NCBI RefSeq assembly: GCF_015477775.1
Contig: NZ_JADLQO010000004.1
Span: 434,001-498,000 of the forward strand
DNA length: 64,000 nt
Source of the DNA: Nocardia abscessus
Lineage (GTDB): Bacteria; Actinomycetota; Actinomycetes; Mycobacteriales; Mycobacteriaceae
Direction of reading: 5' to 3'
Made by a program: the position numbers and the translations under genes. This document shows positions 7,819 through 16,130 of the stretch, in pieces (position 1 is the stretch's first letter; the number at the start of each line of letters is the position of its first letter). The notes under the pieces are model-generated. The model saw nothing but the letters and a program-made list of their open reading frames with translations, searched no databases and had not been told where the DNA came from.

Positions 7819-8552
7819 CGACACACCTCCGCGCGCAACTGCTCGACGACGGCCAAGTCCTCACGGGGTGTACCCGCACGGGATTCCACAGTTATCGCAC
7901 GCACCGGCGCACCGTCAGCCACTATCTGCCTGACCTGATCCAGGTCGGACGACTCCAGCGGGCGATGCCGCCACCCGTTCTCGGGCGGCTCGAAACCCTT
8001 CACCTGCACGGCCCGGACATGCGGGGCCAGTTCGCGCAGCTGGGTCCGGCTCGCGCCGCCGATCCGCGCCAGTCCCAGCGTGTCGAGCACCACACCGATT
8101 CCGGTGTGTTCGGCCAACTCGGTCAACCGCACCACATCGGGCCCGCCCTCGTGCGTCTCGACCAGTAGCTCGATCCCCCGCTCCGCTGCCGCGGCACACT
8201 GCGCGGCGACCAGGGCCGGATCAGGTTCCGCTACGCAGAACACTTTGATCGGCACGGCGATCACCGGATGGATCGACTCCCAGCGCAGCTCGCGCTCACC
8301 GAGCCGTAGTCCCAGCCCCAGGAAATAGATGGACAGCCCCGCGGCGAGTACCGCGGCGACGCCCTCGCCGATGCCGTCGCGTTCCCAGCCGTGCCCCTTG
8401 CCCGCTCGCAGATCGACGCCCGCACCTCCGGCAGCAGAGGTCGATGCCGCGAATTCCGCTGCCGAACTCTCGGGCATGGTGCCGGAACTCAGTCCGGTAC
8501 CCAACCCTTCGCAGCGCGATCGTCCGCCAACGCTGGATTCGGTCTTCACCAT
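7815..8552 (-). CDS. second sugar isomerase/epimerase-like TIM barrel, short at N-terminus
   Basis: 245 residues from ATG 8552, which overlaps the oxidoreductase stop by 7 bases. The C-terminal two thirds look like an AP_endonuc_2/xylose-isomerase-like barrel: PIKVFCVAEPDPAL, IELLVETHEGGPD, GIGVVLDTLGLARIGG, VRAVQVKGFEPP and RAITVESRAG. The Glu of LVETH, the Asp of VLDTLG and the final Glu of TVESR occupy metal-ligand positions. The first 45 residues are Ser/Gly/Ala-rich and do not show a clear first strand, so it is shorter than most relatives (about 270) and might act as a partner of the adjacent barrel. Reaction unknown. Coupled by ATGA to the following barrel gene. Confidence 0.75.
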   Translation of the reverse strand: MVKTESSVGGRSRCEGLGTGLSSGTMPESSAAEFAASTSAAGGAGVDLRAGKGHGWERDGIGEGVAAVLAAGLSIYFLGLGLRLGERELRWESIHPVIAVPIKVFCVAEPDPALVAAQCAAAAERGIELLVETHEGGPDVVRLTELAEHTGIGVVLDTLGLARIGGASRTQLRELAPHVRAVQVKGFEPPENGWRHRPLESSDLDQVRQIVADGAPVRAITVESRAGTPREDLAVVEQLRAEVCR

Positions 8553-9538
8553 GCGCTGTCGACACCCGTCGCGATCGCGGCGGCGCCGGACAGGCGAGCC
8601 AGCGCGTCGGTGACGAACCTACTGCGCGACAACGCGATAACTCCGAGATCGCTACCGTCCCGGACAGCTACCGACAAGCGACGGTAGACCTCGGCTCGCA
8701 GTTCCACCGCCGGACGCGCAGCCCGGGTGATCGCCGATCCGTCGAATTCGCCGGTACAGGCGCCGTCCCGAATCTCCACGCGGTCGTTCGAGCCGAAGAT
8801 GGCAAGGTGCTCGCACCGATGTTTGGAGCGGCTGGTGACGGTGACATTCAAAACCGCTCCGGAGACGAAACGGATATGACCGACCAATTCGCTGTCGACA
8901 CCGGGTGCCGCCTCGACCCGGGACAGCACTTCGGCGTCAGCTATCGGCCCCAGGATTTGGCATGCCAGATCCAAATAGTGGACACCGAGGTGAGCTGTGA
9001 CGCCACCTATCGCCACAGCCGCATGCGATCGCCATCCCAGCTCGTAGTAGGTGTCGACCCGCGGTCGTGAAACGACGAGACTCCCTATCGCACCCGCGAA
9101 ACGGTCCGCCAGCACTGATGGATCGACAGCGGTGAGTTGGTCCGGCAAGCAGAATCGATGCTGGAACATGACAGCCGCGAACCGTTCGGCGGCTCGCGCC
9201 GTCGCGGTGAGACCGTCCAACTCGGAAACGTCCTGCGCCGGCGGCTTCTCGACCACGACGTGCTTACCGGATCGCAGCGCGCGAGTCACCAGTTCAGCTC
9301 TGCCACCGGGCGGCAGGCAAAACGCCACGACATCTGTCGCATCGTCTCGAAGAACCTCGGTGAAATCGCGAATGGGAATCGAAGCTCGTCGCGCTACCTC
9401 CGCGTCCGGCTCGACACCCGCGACAACTGAGCACTCCGGGCAATTCTCGATGGCAGCGATATGTCCCTGCCCGGCATTACCCAAACCGACCACCGCGACG
9501 CCGACGCGCCGGGTCGCCGATACCCCCCCGTAATGCAA
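8546..9538 (-). CDS. Gfo/Idh/MocA family oxidoreductase (TTG start)
   Basis: 330 residues. TTG at 9538 is chosen because AGGGAGGG stands just upstream; an ATG at 9599-9601 has no ribosome binding site, and further upstream the frame only reads through the neighbouring region. The N-terminus RVGVAVVGLGNAGQGHIAAI is the NAD(P) dinucleotide fold, followed by FCLPPGGRAELVTRALRSGKHVVVEKPPA with the catalytic-site EKP motif (about residue 95-110), and a C-terminal half with GGVTAHLGVHYLDLACQILG carrying the conserved His/Asp. These enzymes oxidise or reduce sugars and cyclitols. As first gene of the operon, with two TIM-barrel isomerases behind it, it may work in an inositol- or sugar-acid-like route (inference). 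Confidence 0.85.
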   Translation of the reverse strand: MHYGGVSATRRVGVAVVGLGNAGQGHIAAIENCPECSVVAGVEPDAEVARRASIPIRDFTEVLRDDATDVVAFCLPPGGRAELVTRALRSGKHVVVEKPPAQDVSELDGLTATARAAERFAAVMFQHRFCLPDQLTAVDPSVLADRFAGAIGSLVVSRPRVDTYYELGWRSHAAVAIGGVTAHLGVHYLDLACQILGPIADAEVLSRVEAAPGVDSELVGHIRFVSGAVLNVTVTSRSKHRCEHLAIFGSNDRVEIRDGACTGEFDGSAITRAARPAVELRAEVYRRLSVAVRDGSDLGVIALSRSRFVTDALARLSGAAAIATGVDSAW

Positions 9539-9635
9539 CCTACCCTCCCTGTTACAAGCTTTACTCCGGCGGAGCTCGACGCCATCCAACGACCGTGTCA
9601 TCGAAATGGGTTGTTGCTCAGCCTTCCCCGCCGCT

Positions 9636-9664
9636 AGGTTATGGCAACCACTTCGATTGCACAA
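9636..9664 (-). promoter_or_regulatory. candidate main promoter of the biosynthetic operon
   Basis: On the minus strand TTGTGC (9659-9664) and TAACCT (9636-9641) are separated by 17 bases, which matches actinobacterial TTGNNN/TANNNT promoters. It lies in the 245-base gap between the epoxide hydrolase stop and the operon's first gene and would give a leader of about 90 bases to the TTG at 9538. No other promoter-like pair in the gap was as good. Confidence 0.45.
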
Positions 9665-9783
9665 GCATCGTTCTCGCTGCCGTCGGTAGCGAGCACGAAA
9701 GCGCGGACCGGCATGCGGTCGACCGATCGTGGCGCCACTCGCCGGCCTCCGAGTGGCACCGTGCCGGATGAAGCCGCCGGGCC

Positions 9784-10920
9784 TCAATCCAGGGCGGCGA
9801 AGAACGCGCGGATGTCGGCGACGTGCGCGTCCGGGCATTCCATCGCGACGAAGTGATTGCCGGTGTTGCCTCGCGGCCAGTGCACGATGGTGTTGTCCCG
9901 TTCGGCGAGCCGCCGCATCAGCGCGGAGCCGCCGCCGTAGGTGCCGGTCGGCACCGCTTTCTGCCCCTTCGGCCAGACGAATCCGCCGTCCCCGAGGCCG
10001 TTGTACATCGGCCAGGACGACGAGGCCACGGTGTCGGTGAACCAGTAGACGCTGATGTTGGTCAGCAGATGATCGCGGCTGATCACATCCTCGACCCGAT
10101 CGGCGAGCGGGGCGAACTCGGTGAACTTCTGCATCAGCCAGGCGAGCAGACCCACCGGCGAATCGGTCCACGCGTGGGCGAAGGTCTGCGGGGCGTGGCG
10201 CAGCAGGACGTGGTGGTCCACCCCGCCGGTCATCCACTGCTGCATGAGATCCCACTCGGCGCGCTCGTCCGGCGTCATGGTGGGCACGTCCGCCTCGGTC
10301 GGCATCCCGATCCCACCGTCGAGGTGCACGCCGATCACCCGGTCCGGCGCGGCGATGGCGAGTTCGGGCGCGACGTAAGCGCCGAGGTCGCCGCCCTGCG
10401 CGCCGAAACGCCGGTAGCCCAGCCGATCCATCAGCGTCAGCCACATCCCGGCCACCTTGCCCGGCGTCATCCCGGGTTCGCGCGGGCCTTCGGAATACGC
10501 GAACCCGGGGACAGAGGGCACCACGACGTGGAACGCCTGCGCCGGATCGAGTCCGTGGGCGCGCGGATCGGCCAGCGGGCCGATGGTCTCGGTGAATTCG
10601 ACGAACGAGTTCGGCCAGCCGTGGGTCAGCAGCAGCGGCGTCGCGTCCGGCTCCGGTGAGCGAACGTGCAGGAAGTGCACGTCGAGACCCTCGATACGCG
10701 AGGTGAACTGCGGGAACGCGTTGAGCGCCGCTTCCTGCGCCCGCCAGTCGAATCCGGTTCGCCAGTACTCGGCCAGTTCGCGCAGATAGTCGACCGGCAC
10801 GCCGCGATCCCAGCCGGAGCCGGGCAGCTGCGCGGTCCAGCGGGTGCGGGCGAGCCGGTCGTGCAGGTCGTCCACGTCGGCCTGCGGGATCTCGATGCGG
10901 AACGGGCGGATGTCGGTCAT
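9784..10920 (-). CDS. epoxide hydrolase (EHN-domain alpha/beta hydrolase)
   Basis: 378 residues. It begins with the EHN lid domain typical of microsomal-type epoxide hydrolases (FRIEIPQADVDDLHDRLART, and RWTAQLPGSGWDRGV). The oxyanion motif HGWPNSF is near residue 100, the nucleophile Asp is in GAQGGDLGAYVA (about residue 175) and the general-base His in GNTGNHFVAME near the C-terminus. It hydrolyses epoxides to vicinal diols through a covalent ester. The length is normal for the family. It is transcribed away from the WYL-type regulator next door, with a palindrome in the shared promoter region, so that regulator probably controls it. It is separated from the operon to its left by 245 bases and need not belong to it. 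Confidence 0.9.
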   Translation of the reverse strand: MTDIRPFRIEIPQADVDDLHDRLARTRWTAQLPGSGWDRGVPVDYLRELAEYWRTGFDWRAQEAALNAFPQFTSRIEGLDVHFLHVRSPEPDATPLLLTHGWPNSFVEFTETIGPLADPRAHGLDPAQAFHVVVPSVPGFAYSEGPREPGMTPGKVAGMWLTLMDRLGYRRFGAQGGDLGAYVAPELAIAAPDRVIGVHLDGGIGMPTEADVPTMTPDERAEWDLMQQWMTGGVDHHVLLRHAPQTFAHAWTDSPVGLLAWLMQKFTEFAPLADRVEDVISRDHLLTNISVYWFTDTVASSSWPMYNGLGDGGFVWPKGQKAVPTGTYGGGSALMRRLAERDNTIVHWPRGNTGNHFVAMECPDAHVADIRAFFAALD

Positions 10921-10972
10921 CGGGCGGCTCCTTGCCGGTCGGTTCTGCGGTACGACGACGACGTTAGGAGGG

Positions 10973-10997
10973 ATCTAGGACTGATCAGGTCCTAGAT
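10973..10997. promoter_or_regulatory. 9-bp-arm inverted repeat between epoxide hydrolase and WYL regulator
   Basis: ATCTAGGAC (10973-10981) and GTCCTAGAT (10989-10997) form a perfect inverted repeat around the 7-base spacer TGATCAG. It lies 20 bases before the regulator ATG and 53 bases from the epoxide hydrolase start, in the divergent promoter region. A dimeric regulator site is the natural reading, most likely for the adjacent WYL protein. The binding itself is inference. Confidence 0.6.
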
Positions 10998-11016
10998 TTC
11001 GGGCATCCTCTCTCTC

Positions 11017-12015
11017 ATGAACGACACCCCGGCCCGACTGCTTCGGCTGCTGTCGCTGCTCCAGACGCCGCGCGAATGGCCGGGCAGCGAGTTGGCCGAA
11101 CGCCTCGGCGTCACCGACCGCACCGTGCGCCGCGACATCGACCGGCTGCGCGAACTCGGCTATCCGGTGACCGCGACGCTCGGCGCGACGGGCGGATACC
11201 GCCTGGTGGCGGGCACGGCCATGCCGCCGCTGCTGGTGGAGGACGACGAGGCCGTCGCCATCGCGGTCGGATTGCGCGCCGCGGCCGGGTCGGCGGTGGC
11301 CGGGATGGAAGAGGCGTCGGTCCGGGCGCTGGCCAAGTTGGAGCAGGTGTTGCCCGCGAAGCTGCGGCGCAGGGTGCGGGTGCTCGCCGCCGCGCTGACC
11401 CCGCCCTCCGGCGACGGCCTCGCTGTCGACGCCGAAGTCCTCGCGACACTGGCGGCGACCGTGACGAACCGGGAGCGGGTGCGTTTCGCCTACCGCGACG
11501 AAGCGGGCGCCGAAACGAGGCGCAATACCGAACCGGTGGGCCTGGTGTCCGCCCGCAGGCGCTGGTACCTGGTCGGTTACGACCTCGACCGCGCCGACTG
11601 GCGCGTCTACCGGGTCGACCGGATCGACCGTCCGCAGCCCACCGCCGCTCGGTTCACCCCGCGCCCGCTACCCGCCGCCGATGCCGCCGCCTACGTCGCG
11701 GGCCGCCGCACCGACTGGGGCGCACCGGTCTTCCGGCTGCACTCGACCATCCACACTTCCGCCGACCGAGTCGCGGGACGGCTGGGAGACGACCGGGGTG
11801 AGGTCGTCGCGATCGATGGGAGCACCTGCCGGATCGACGCCCTGCGCGACGACGCACCGGAATGGCTGGCCCACCGCCTACTCGGGCTGGGCGTGGACTT
11901 CGAGGTCCACGAGCCGCCGGAACTGATCGCACACCTGCGCGCGATCGCCGACCGTGCCGAGCGCGCGATCAGCCCGAATCCAGGCGACAGACCGCCGCGC
12001 CGTGCCGACGCCTAG
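11017..12015 (+). CDS. YafY-type transcriptional regulator with HTH and WYL domains
   Basis: 332 residues. The N-terminal helix-turn-helix of the HTH_11 type is clear (LLSLLQTPREWPGSELAERL followed by GVTDRTVRRDIDRLRELGYP), and a beta wing GATGGYRLV follows. After a linker comes the WYL domain with RVRFAYRDEAG, RRRWYLVGYDLDRADWRVYR (the WYL signature) and a C-terminal extension LAHRLLGLGVDFEVHEP. WYL proteins sense nucleotides, nucleic acids or small ligands and act as repressors or activators. It is divergently placed from the epoxide hydrolase with a strong inverted repeat between them, suggesting local control of that gene and itself. Confidence 0.92.
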   Translation: MNDTPARLLRLLSLLQTPREWPGSELAERLGVTDRTVRRDIDRLRELGYPVTATLGATGGYRLVAGTAMPPLLVEDDEAVAIAVGLRAAAGSAVAGMEEASVRALAKLEQVLPAKLRRRVRVLAAALTPPSGDGLAVDAEVLATLAATVTNRERVRFAYRDEAGAETRRNTEPVGLVSARRRWYLVGYDLDRADWRVYRVDRIDRPQPTAARFTPRPLPAADAAAYVAGRRTDWGAPVFRLHSTIHTSADRVAGRLGDDRGEVVAIDGSTCRIDALRDDAPEWLAHRLLGLGVDFEVHEPPELIAHLRAIADRAERAISPNPGDRPPRRADA

Positions 12016-12258
12016 ACATCCGGCCCGGCGACCACATCGTTTCGCTCCGCCTCTCAGCGGGTGCGGCGTCGTTCTGCTCTGCGAGTTGCCCGTCGCAGTG
12101 CCATCGACCGCGGATGTCCGGATCTGTGGACAACCTGTCCTCGACGGGGCGCACCGGCGCGCAAAGACTGGTGTCTGCGGGATCGGCGCGGCAATCCGCG
12201 ACGCGCGCCCGCACTGCCGGTGCGGCTCATTCACGCAGAGGAACAGAAAGGCACTCGC

Positions 12259-12567
12259 ATGACCGACGACGGGGTCACCTTCATCAATGTCTTCGAGATA
12301 CCCGCCGAGCAGATCGATGAATTCGTCGAGAACTGGCACGAACGTGCGCGGATCATGCGCGAGGCTCCGGGTTTCCGCGATGTCCGCCTGCACCGGGCGC
12401 TCCTGCCGGACACGCGATTCCAGCTGGTCAACGTCGCACACTGGGACAGCGCCGAGGCTTGCGAGGCAGCCGGAGCCCACCCGTCGGTCCTGGCATCCGT
12501 GGACGACGCCAGGAAGACAGCCGACGCGAATCCGGCCCTCTACGAAGTCGTAGCCGAATACACCTGA
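12259..12567 (+). CDS. antibiotic biosynthesis monooxygenase (ABM) domain protein
   Basis: 102 residues from ATG 12259, with AGAAAGG upstream; a longer open frame to the left has no family-like sequence. The protein is one ferredoxin-like alpha/beta barrel domain: FINVFEIPAEQIDEFVENWH, a central helix ARIMREAPGFRDVRLHRAL, then FQLVNVAHWDSAEACEAA. The strand-helix pattern and the aromatic FQLVNVAHW are typical of ABM proteins, which form dimers and act as cofactor-free quinone-forming monooxygenases or heme-degrading enzymes; many are uncharacterised. The gap before it (12016-12258) is ordinary G/C-rich sequence without a recognisable gene. Confidence 0.85.
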   Translation: MTDDGVTFINVFEIPAEQIDEFVENWHERARIMREAPGFRDVRLHRALLPDTRFQLVNVAHWDSAEACEAAGAHPSVLASVDDARKTADANPALYEVVAEYT

Positions 12568-12630
12568 GCCGACCGGATTTCGGGTTGCGCACTCCAGCGC
12601 ACTTCTCGCAGCCGCTACGCGCACCCGGGT

Positions 12631-13584
12631 TCAGCGGGAAAGGTGGACTCGCAGCAGAGCGCCGGATTCAGTGGTGGCGATCAGTTGGTCCGGCTGGGCG
12701 GGAACGGCGGCTACGGCGGTGAGTGGCTGCGTTTGCAGAACGGCACACGCGGCGGCGGTGGCGGGATCGACGCGGATCAACTGGCCGGTGAGGGTGGTGA
12801 CGTACAGAATGCCGGTCGGGTCGACCAAAAGGTCGTCGGCGAAATCCGGGATGCCGGGCAGCCGCGTGGACAGGTCGGTGACGGTGGCGCGATCCGCGGG
12901 GGCGGTGAGCGGGATGCGGACGATCCGGCCGAGCGGCCCGCCGTTGGCGGTCACGTACAGCAGGCCGTCGTGCACGGCAGCGCCGTTGGCGGCCAGTCCG
13001 GCCAGCGGCGCTCCCCACGCGGTATCGACGGACCCCTCGGGACGGACCTTGACCACGCCGGACAAGGTCGCGACGTACAGGTTGCCGCTCGGGTCGAACG
13101 CCGCGCCGTTGGGCATCGTGAGCCCGGAGACGAAGACTTCCGGCTTCGGCACGGCCGCCGCCGGATCGAACCGGAGCACGCCGCCGGGGCGAACGACGCT
13201 GACCGGCGCGTCGCCGTAGACGACGTAGAGCAGTCCGTCGGGACCGAGCCGGACCGCGCCGGGGAACTCCACCGGAACGGTCGCCGTGAGCGTGCCCGCG
13301 GCGTCGTAGCGCTGGACCTCGTTGCGGTAGAGCCGCGAGACCCACAGGTTGCCCTGCGCGTCGTACCCCAGGTTCTCCGCCCAGTCGAGCACGGGTACCG
13401 GCGCCGCGACAGCCGTGACCGCCGCCGCGGGGACGCATGCGGCGACCGGCGGCGCGGCTTCCGCGCCCGGCGCGAGCACGACGGTGAGGGTCAGCGCCGT
13501 GGCGGACAAGAGGAAGGCCCCTGGACGGCGGAGAGTTCGCAACGCGGGCACCTCGGGCTCGGGGAGGAGTGAGTCGCCGCGCAT
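12631..13584 (-). CDS. secreted SMP-30/gluconolactonase-like beta-propeller protein
   Basis: 317 residues from ATG 13584 (GAGGACGG upstream); the longer open frame runs through the neighbouring hydrolase gene and is rejected. A signal peptide is visible at residues 15-45: Arg-rich start, hydrophobic AFLLSATALTLTVVLAPG, and an AEA cleavage site. The mature part repeats beta-propeller blades with motifs such as GNLWVSRLYRNEVQRYDAAG, DGLLYVVYGDAP, LTMPNGAAFDPSGNLYVAT and DDLLVDPTGILYVTTLTGQL. This pattern belongs to SMP-30/gluconolactonase or NHL-like propellers, including secreted lactonases and binding proteins. The catalytic metal ligands are not clearly conserved, so a lactonase role is uncertain. 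Divergent from the hydrolase gene at 13651. Confidence 0.8.
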   Translation of the reverse strand: MRGDSLLPEPEVPALRTLRRPGAFLLSATALTLTVVLAPGAEAAPPVAACVPAAAVTAVAAPVPVLDWAENLGYDAQGNLWVSRLYRNEVQRYDAAGTLTATVPVEFPGAVRLGPDGLLYVVYGDAPVSVVRPGGVLRFDPAAAVPKPEVFVSGLTMPNGAAFDPSGNLYVATLSGVVKVRPEGSVDTAWGAPLAGLAANGAAVHDGLLYVTANGGPLGRIVRIPLTAPADRATVTDLSTRLPGIPDFADDLLVDPTGILYVTTLTGQLIRVDPATAAACAVLQTQPLTAVAAVPAQPDQLIATTESGALLRVHLSR

Positions 13585-13650
13585 TTTATCCGTCCTCGTG
13601 TCGAAATCGTGTGGTCCCATCCGCGACGCGATTTTTGGCACTATCGGTGA

Positions 13651-14367
13651 ATGCCATTTTTCGACGGCGCGCGCGGCCGGATGCACTATCGGCAGTGGCC
13701 GATCGAAGACCCCCTCTACACCGTGGTTCTGCTGCCCGGAATCGGCCAGCACAGCGGTCACTACCATCGCTTCGCGCGCGCCGTGAAACCCGCCGGTGCG
13801 CAGGTGTGGGCGCTGGACACTTCCGGGCACGGCTTGAGCGAGGGCGATCCGCGGCGGCCGGGCAGCTTGACCGAACTGGTGGCCGACGCGCTGCGGCTGG
13901 TCGAGCTGGCCGCGACCGGCAGGCCACTGATCCTGATGGGCCACTCGCTCGGCGCGGTCACCGCGCTCGGCATGCTCGGCGCGGCGGTGCCGGATCCGGC
14001 GATGGGGCAGCCGGATTCGGCCGTACTGGAACGGGATATCCCGCTGCGGCCCGCCCTGCCGGCGGACACGCTCGCGGGCCTGGTGTTGTCCGGCGTCCCG
14101 AGGCGCGCGCTGGGCGGCGGTGCAACCGACGCGCCGGGAACTCCACTGCCGCGCGAACTTCCGGTTCTCGCGGTGCACGGCGTGGATGACCGGCGCGCAC
14201 CGATCGATGCGATCAGGGTCTGGACTAGCCGCCACGAATCGGTAGATTTACGGGAGTACATCGACGCAGGGCACGACCTGTTGCACGAGCCGGTGCACGC
14301 GCGGGTCACTGCCGACATCGCGGATTGGATGCAGGGTGTCGTCGTGGGGTTGGCACGACATCCGTGA
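13651..14367 (+). CDS. alpha/beta hydrolase, monoacylglycerol-lipase-like
   Basis: 238 residues. Features: LPGIGQHSGHYHRFARAV (oxyanion side, as in monoacylglycerol lipases), WALDTSGHGLSEGDPRRPG, the nucleophile elbow ILMGHSLGAVTAL (Ser near residue 100), an acidic residue in VLAVHGVDDRRAP and the His of YIDAGHDLLHE near residue 210. The complete Ser-Asp-His triad supports an active serine hydrolase, probably on short or medium acyl esters or monoacylglycerols. No signal peptide. It lies 34 bases upstream of the ESX-related trio and could be co-transcribed with it. Confidence 0.85.
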   Translation: MPFFDGARGRMHYRQWPIEDPLYTVVLLPGIGQHSGHYHRFARAVKPAGAQVWALDTSGHGLSEGDPRRPGSLTELVADALRLVELAATGRPLILMGHSLGAVTALGMLGAAVPDPAMGQPDSAVLERDIPLRPALPADTLAGLVLSGVPRRALGGGATDAPGTPLPRELPVLAVHGVDDRRAPIDAIRVWTSRHESVDLREYIDAGHDLLHEPVHARVTADIADWMQGVVVGLARHP

Positions 14368-14401
14368 ACCGCTCTTCGGACGAGGAAGGGGGACGGCACA
14401 G

Positions 14402-14836
14402 ATGCCATCGCAGGAGAACGGGTTCGGCGGAGAGCCACCCGCCGAGACCACCGCACCCGGCGTCGATATCGCCGCGCTGAATCGAGCGGTCGACGACGGC
14501 TCGCTGTGGATCGACGGCCTGCTGGTCGCCGACGGCGCGCACGAACGCTGCGCGCGCCGCTACGAGTTGCTCGCCGACCGGGTGGAGGAGCAGATCCGCG
14601 TCCTGAGCGCCGCGATCGCCCTGCCCGGTTTCGGTGGATTCGCCTCCGGCGACGCGCTGCGCGCGGGTTTCGAGCGCAAGGCCGACGGCGCGATCGCCCG
14701 GTTGAGCGAATACGCCACCGCGGCACGGGAACTCGCCCAGACCTTCCGCGCCGCAGCTGCCGCCTACCAGCAGGCCGACCAGGCGCTCGCGCTGGCGGTC
14801 GAGCGGATCGACGTGACAGGAGCCGCGCATGCGTGA
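14402..14836 (+). CDS. small ESX (type VII secretion) associated helical protein, EspC-like
   Basis: 144 residues from ATG 14402 with GGAAGGGGG upstream. After an acidic, Pro-rich lead of 25 residues it is a two-helix protein: VDDGSLWIDGLLVADGAHER and YELLADRVEEQIRVLSAAI, a glycine turn LPGFGGFASGD, then a second long helix with REL, QTF and AAYQQADQALA. This helix-turn-helix hairpin of about 100 residues is the build of WXG100/EspC-like ESX substrates (DUF2580 type). It overlaps the next gene, a larger WXG-containing protein, by 8 bases; such pairs often fold together. The function (secreted or scaffold) is inferred from family and neighbours. There is no ESX machinery in the window. Confidence 0.7.
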   Translation: MPSQENGFGGEPPAETTAPGVDIAALNRAVDDGSLWIDGLLVADGAHERCARRYELLADRVEEQIRVLSAAIALPGFGGFASGDALRAGFERKADGAIARLSEYATAARELAQTFRAAAAAYQQADQALALAVERIDVTGAAHA

Positions 14837-16130
14837 GATGCCCCGCGCAGGCGAGCGGGCCAGGCACCGCCGCACCGACCCCGCTTACGCGCCGCAGGTC
14901 GAAGTGTTCGACAACCTCACCCACACCGAGATCCATGCCGGAGTCCAGCTGCTGGATCCGGCGGTCCTCGCGGGCGGCAGGCAAGCCTGGGGTGACGCCG
15001 CGGCGCAGCTGGCCGACGCCATCTTCCAGGCGCACACCGAGATTCGCGGGGTGATCGCCGACGGCTGGCGCGGCTCGGCGGCTACCAGCGCGGACGCGGT
15101 GGTGCGCGTGTTCGAGCAGAGCGGCCAGGACCTCGCCGATGTGTTCGCCGTGGTCGCGCAGCGCCTCGGGCAAGCGAGCGACGCGGCCGAAGCGCTGCGC
15201 GCCGCGGTGCCCGAGCCTTCGGCCGACGCGACCGATCTGGGGGCGGCGCTGCTGGATCCCTCCCAGGCGACCAGCAATGTCGCGGGACAGAAGGCGAGTG
15301 AGCACGCGCGCCAAGACGTCGTGCGCGCGATGAACGACATCTACGCGGGCGTTTTCGTCCGCACCGGCACCGACGTGCCCGCGTTCCCCGACGAGACCGA
15401 CCAGCCGGCAGCCCCGGCGCCCGCCACCGCACCGGCGAGCAAGATCACCGGAGCCACCCCCGTTTCACCCGACGGGCCACCAGTTCCACTCGGGACACAC
15501 CTGCAGGAGCCGAGCAGGCCCCCGGAGCAGAGCACAGGTGCGACGACCGCCGATCCGGCACCCGCCGAGGACACACCGTCGACCTCCACGGCCGGTGTCG
15601 CGCCCGCCGCTGCCGCGGTCGCGGGGGAAACACCGGCGACGCCCGCGTCCAGGGTCGCTCCCGTCGCCACGGCACCGCTGACGACGACGGCGGCGGCGGC
15701 CGCGACAGTCCTCCACACCGCAACCGCCGCGAACGCGCCCAGGCCGACGACCGCGCCCGCCTCGGTAACGAGCGCACCGACTACCGTGCCGGGGGTCGGC
15801 GGCCAGGGCGTGTCCGAGGAGCAGCGCAAGCGCGACGAGCGGCGCAGGAAGGACGACAACGGTGACGCGGCGGTGACCGGTCTGGGCGCAGGCGCGGTGG
15901 GCGGACTGATGGGCGGTGCGCTGGCCGCCGCCGACACCCCGCGCGCGGGGTCGAGCGTGGCCGCGAACGCGGCGACCGCGCGCCCGGTACCGATCGACGA
16001 CGAGGACGACGAGTTCGACCTCGACGACCTTCCCACCTTCCTCGAGCCCTCCGACGACGGCGGCGAACTCATCGGGGCGCTCGACCCGACCACGCCGCCC
16101 GTGCTCGGTGAATGGACCGAGTACGAGTGA
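14829..16130 (+). CDS. PPE/WXG100-like ESX substrate with long Ala/Pro-rich region
   Basis: 433 residues, start overlapping the previous gene by 8 bases. The N-terminal 190 residues are helical, with a WXG-type turn (DGWRGSAATSADA, residues 78-90) between helices, as in PPE and WXG100 proteins. Residues about 195-330 are a low-complexity Thr/Ala/Pro stretch. A short hydrophobic LGAGAVGGLMGGALAAA follows, and the protein ends in a very acidic tail (about residues 390-433). It is probably secreted by an ESX system encoded elsewhere and escorted by the EspG-like product of the next gene, which overlaps it by 19 bases. Exact role unknown. Confidence 0.75.
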   Translation: MREMPRAGERARHRRTDPAYAPQVEVFDNLTHTEIHAGVQLLDPAVLAGGRQAWGDAAAQLADAIFQAHTEIRGVIADGWRGSAATSADAVVRVFEQSGQDLADVFAVVAQRLGQASDAAEALRAAVPEPSADATDLGAALLDPSQATSNVAGQKASEHARQDVVRAMNDIYAGVFVRTGTDVPAFPDETDQPAAPAPATAPASKITGATPVSPDGPPVPLGTHLQEPSRPPEQSTGATTADPAPAEDTPSTSTAGVAPAAAAVAGETPATPASRVAPVATAPLTTTAAAAATVLHTATAANAPRPTTAPASVTSAPTTVPGVGGQGVSEEQRKRDERRRKDDNGDAAVTGLGAGAVGGLMGGALAAADTPRAGSSVAANAATARPVPIDDEDDEFDLDDLPTFLEPSDDGGELIGALDPTTPPVLGEWTEYE

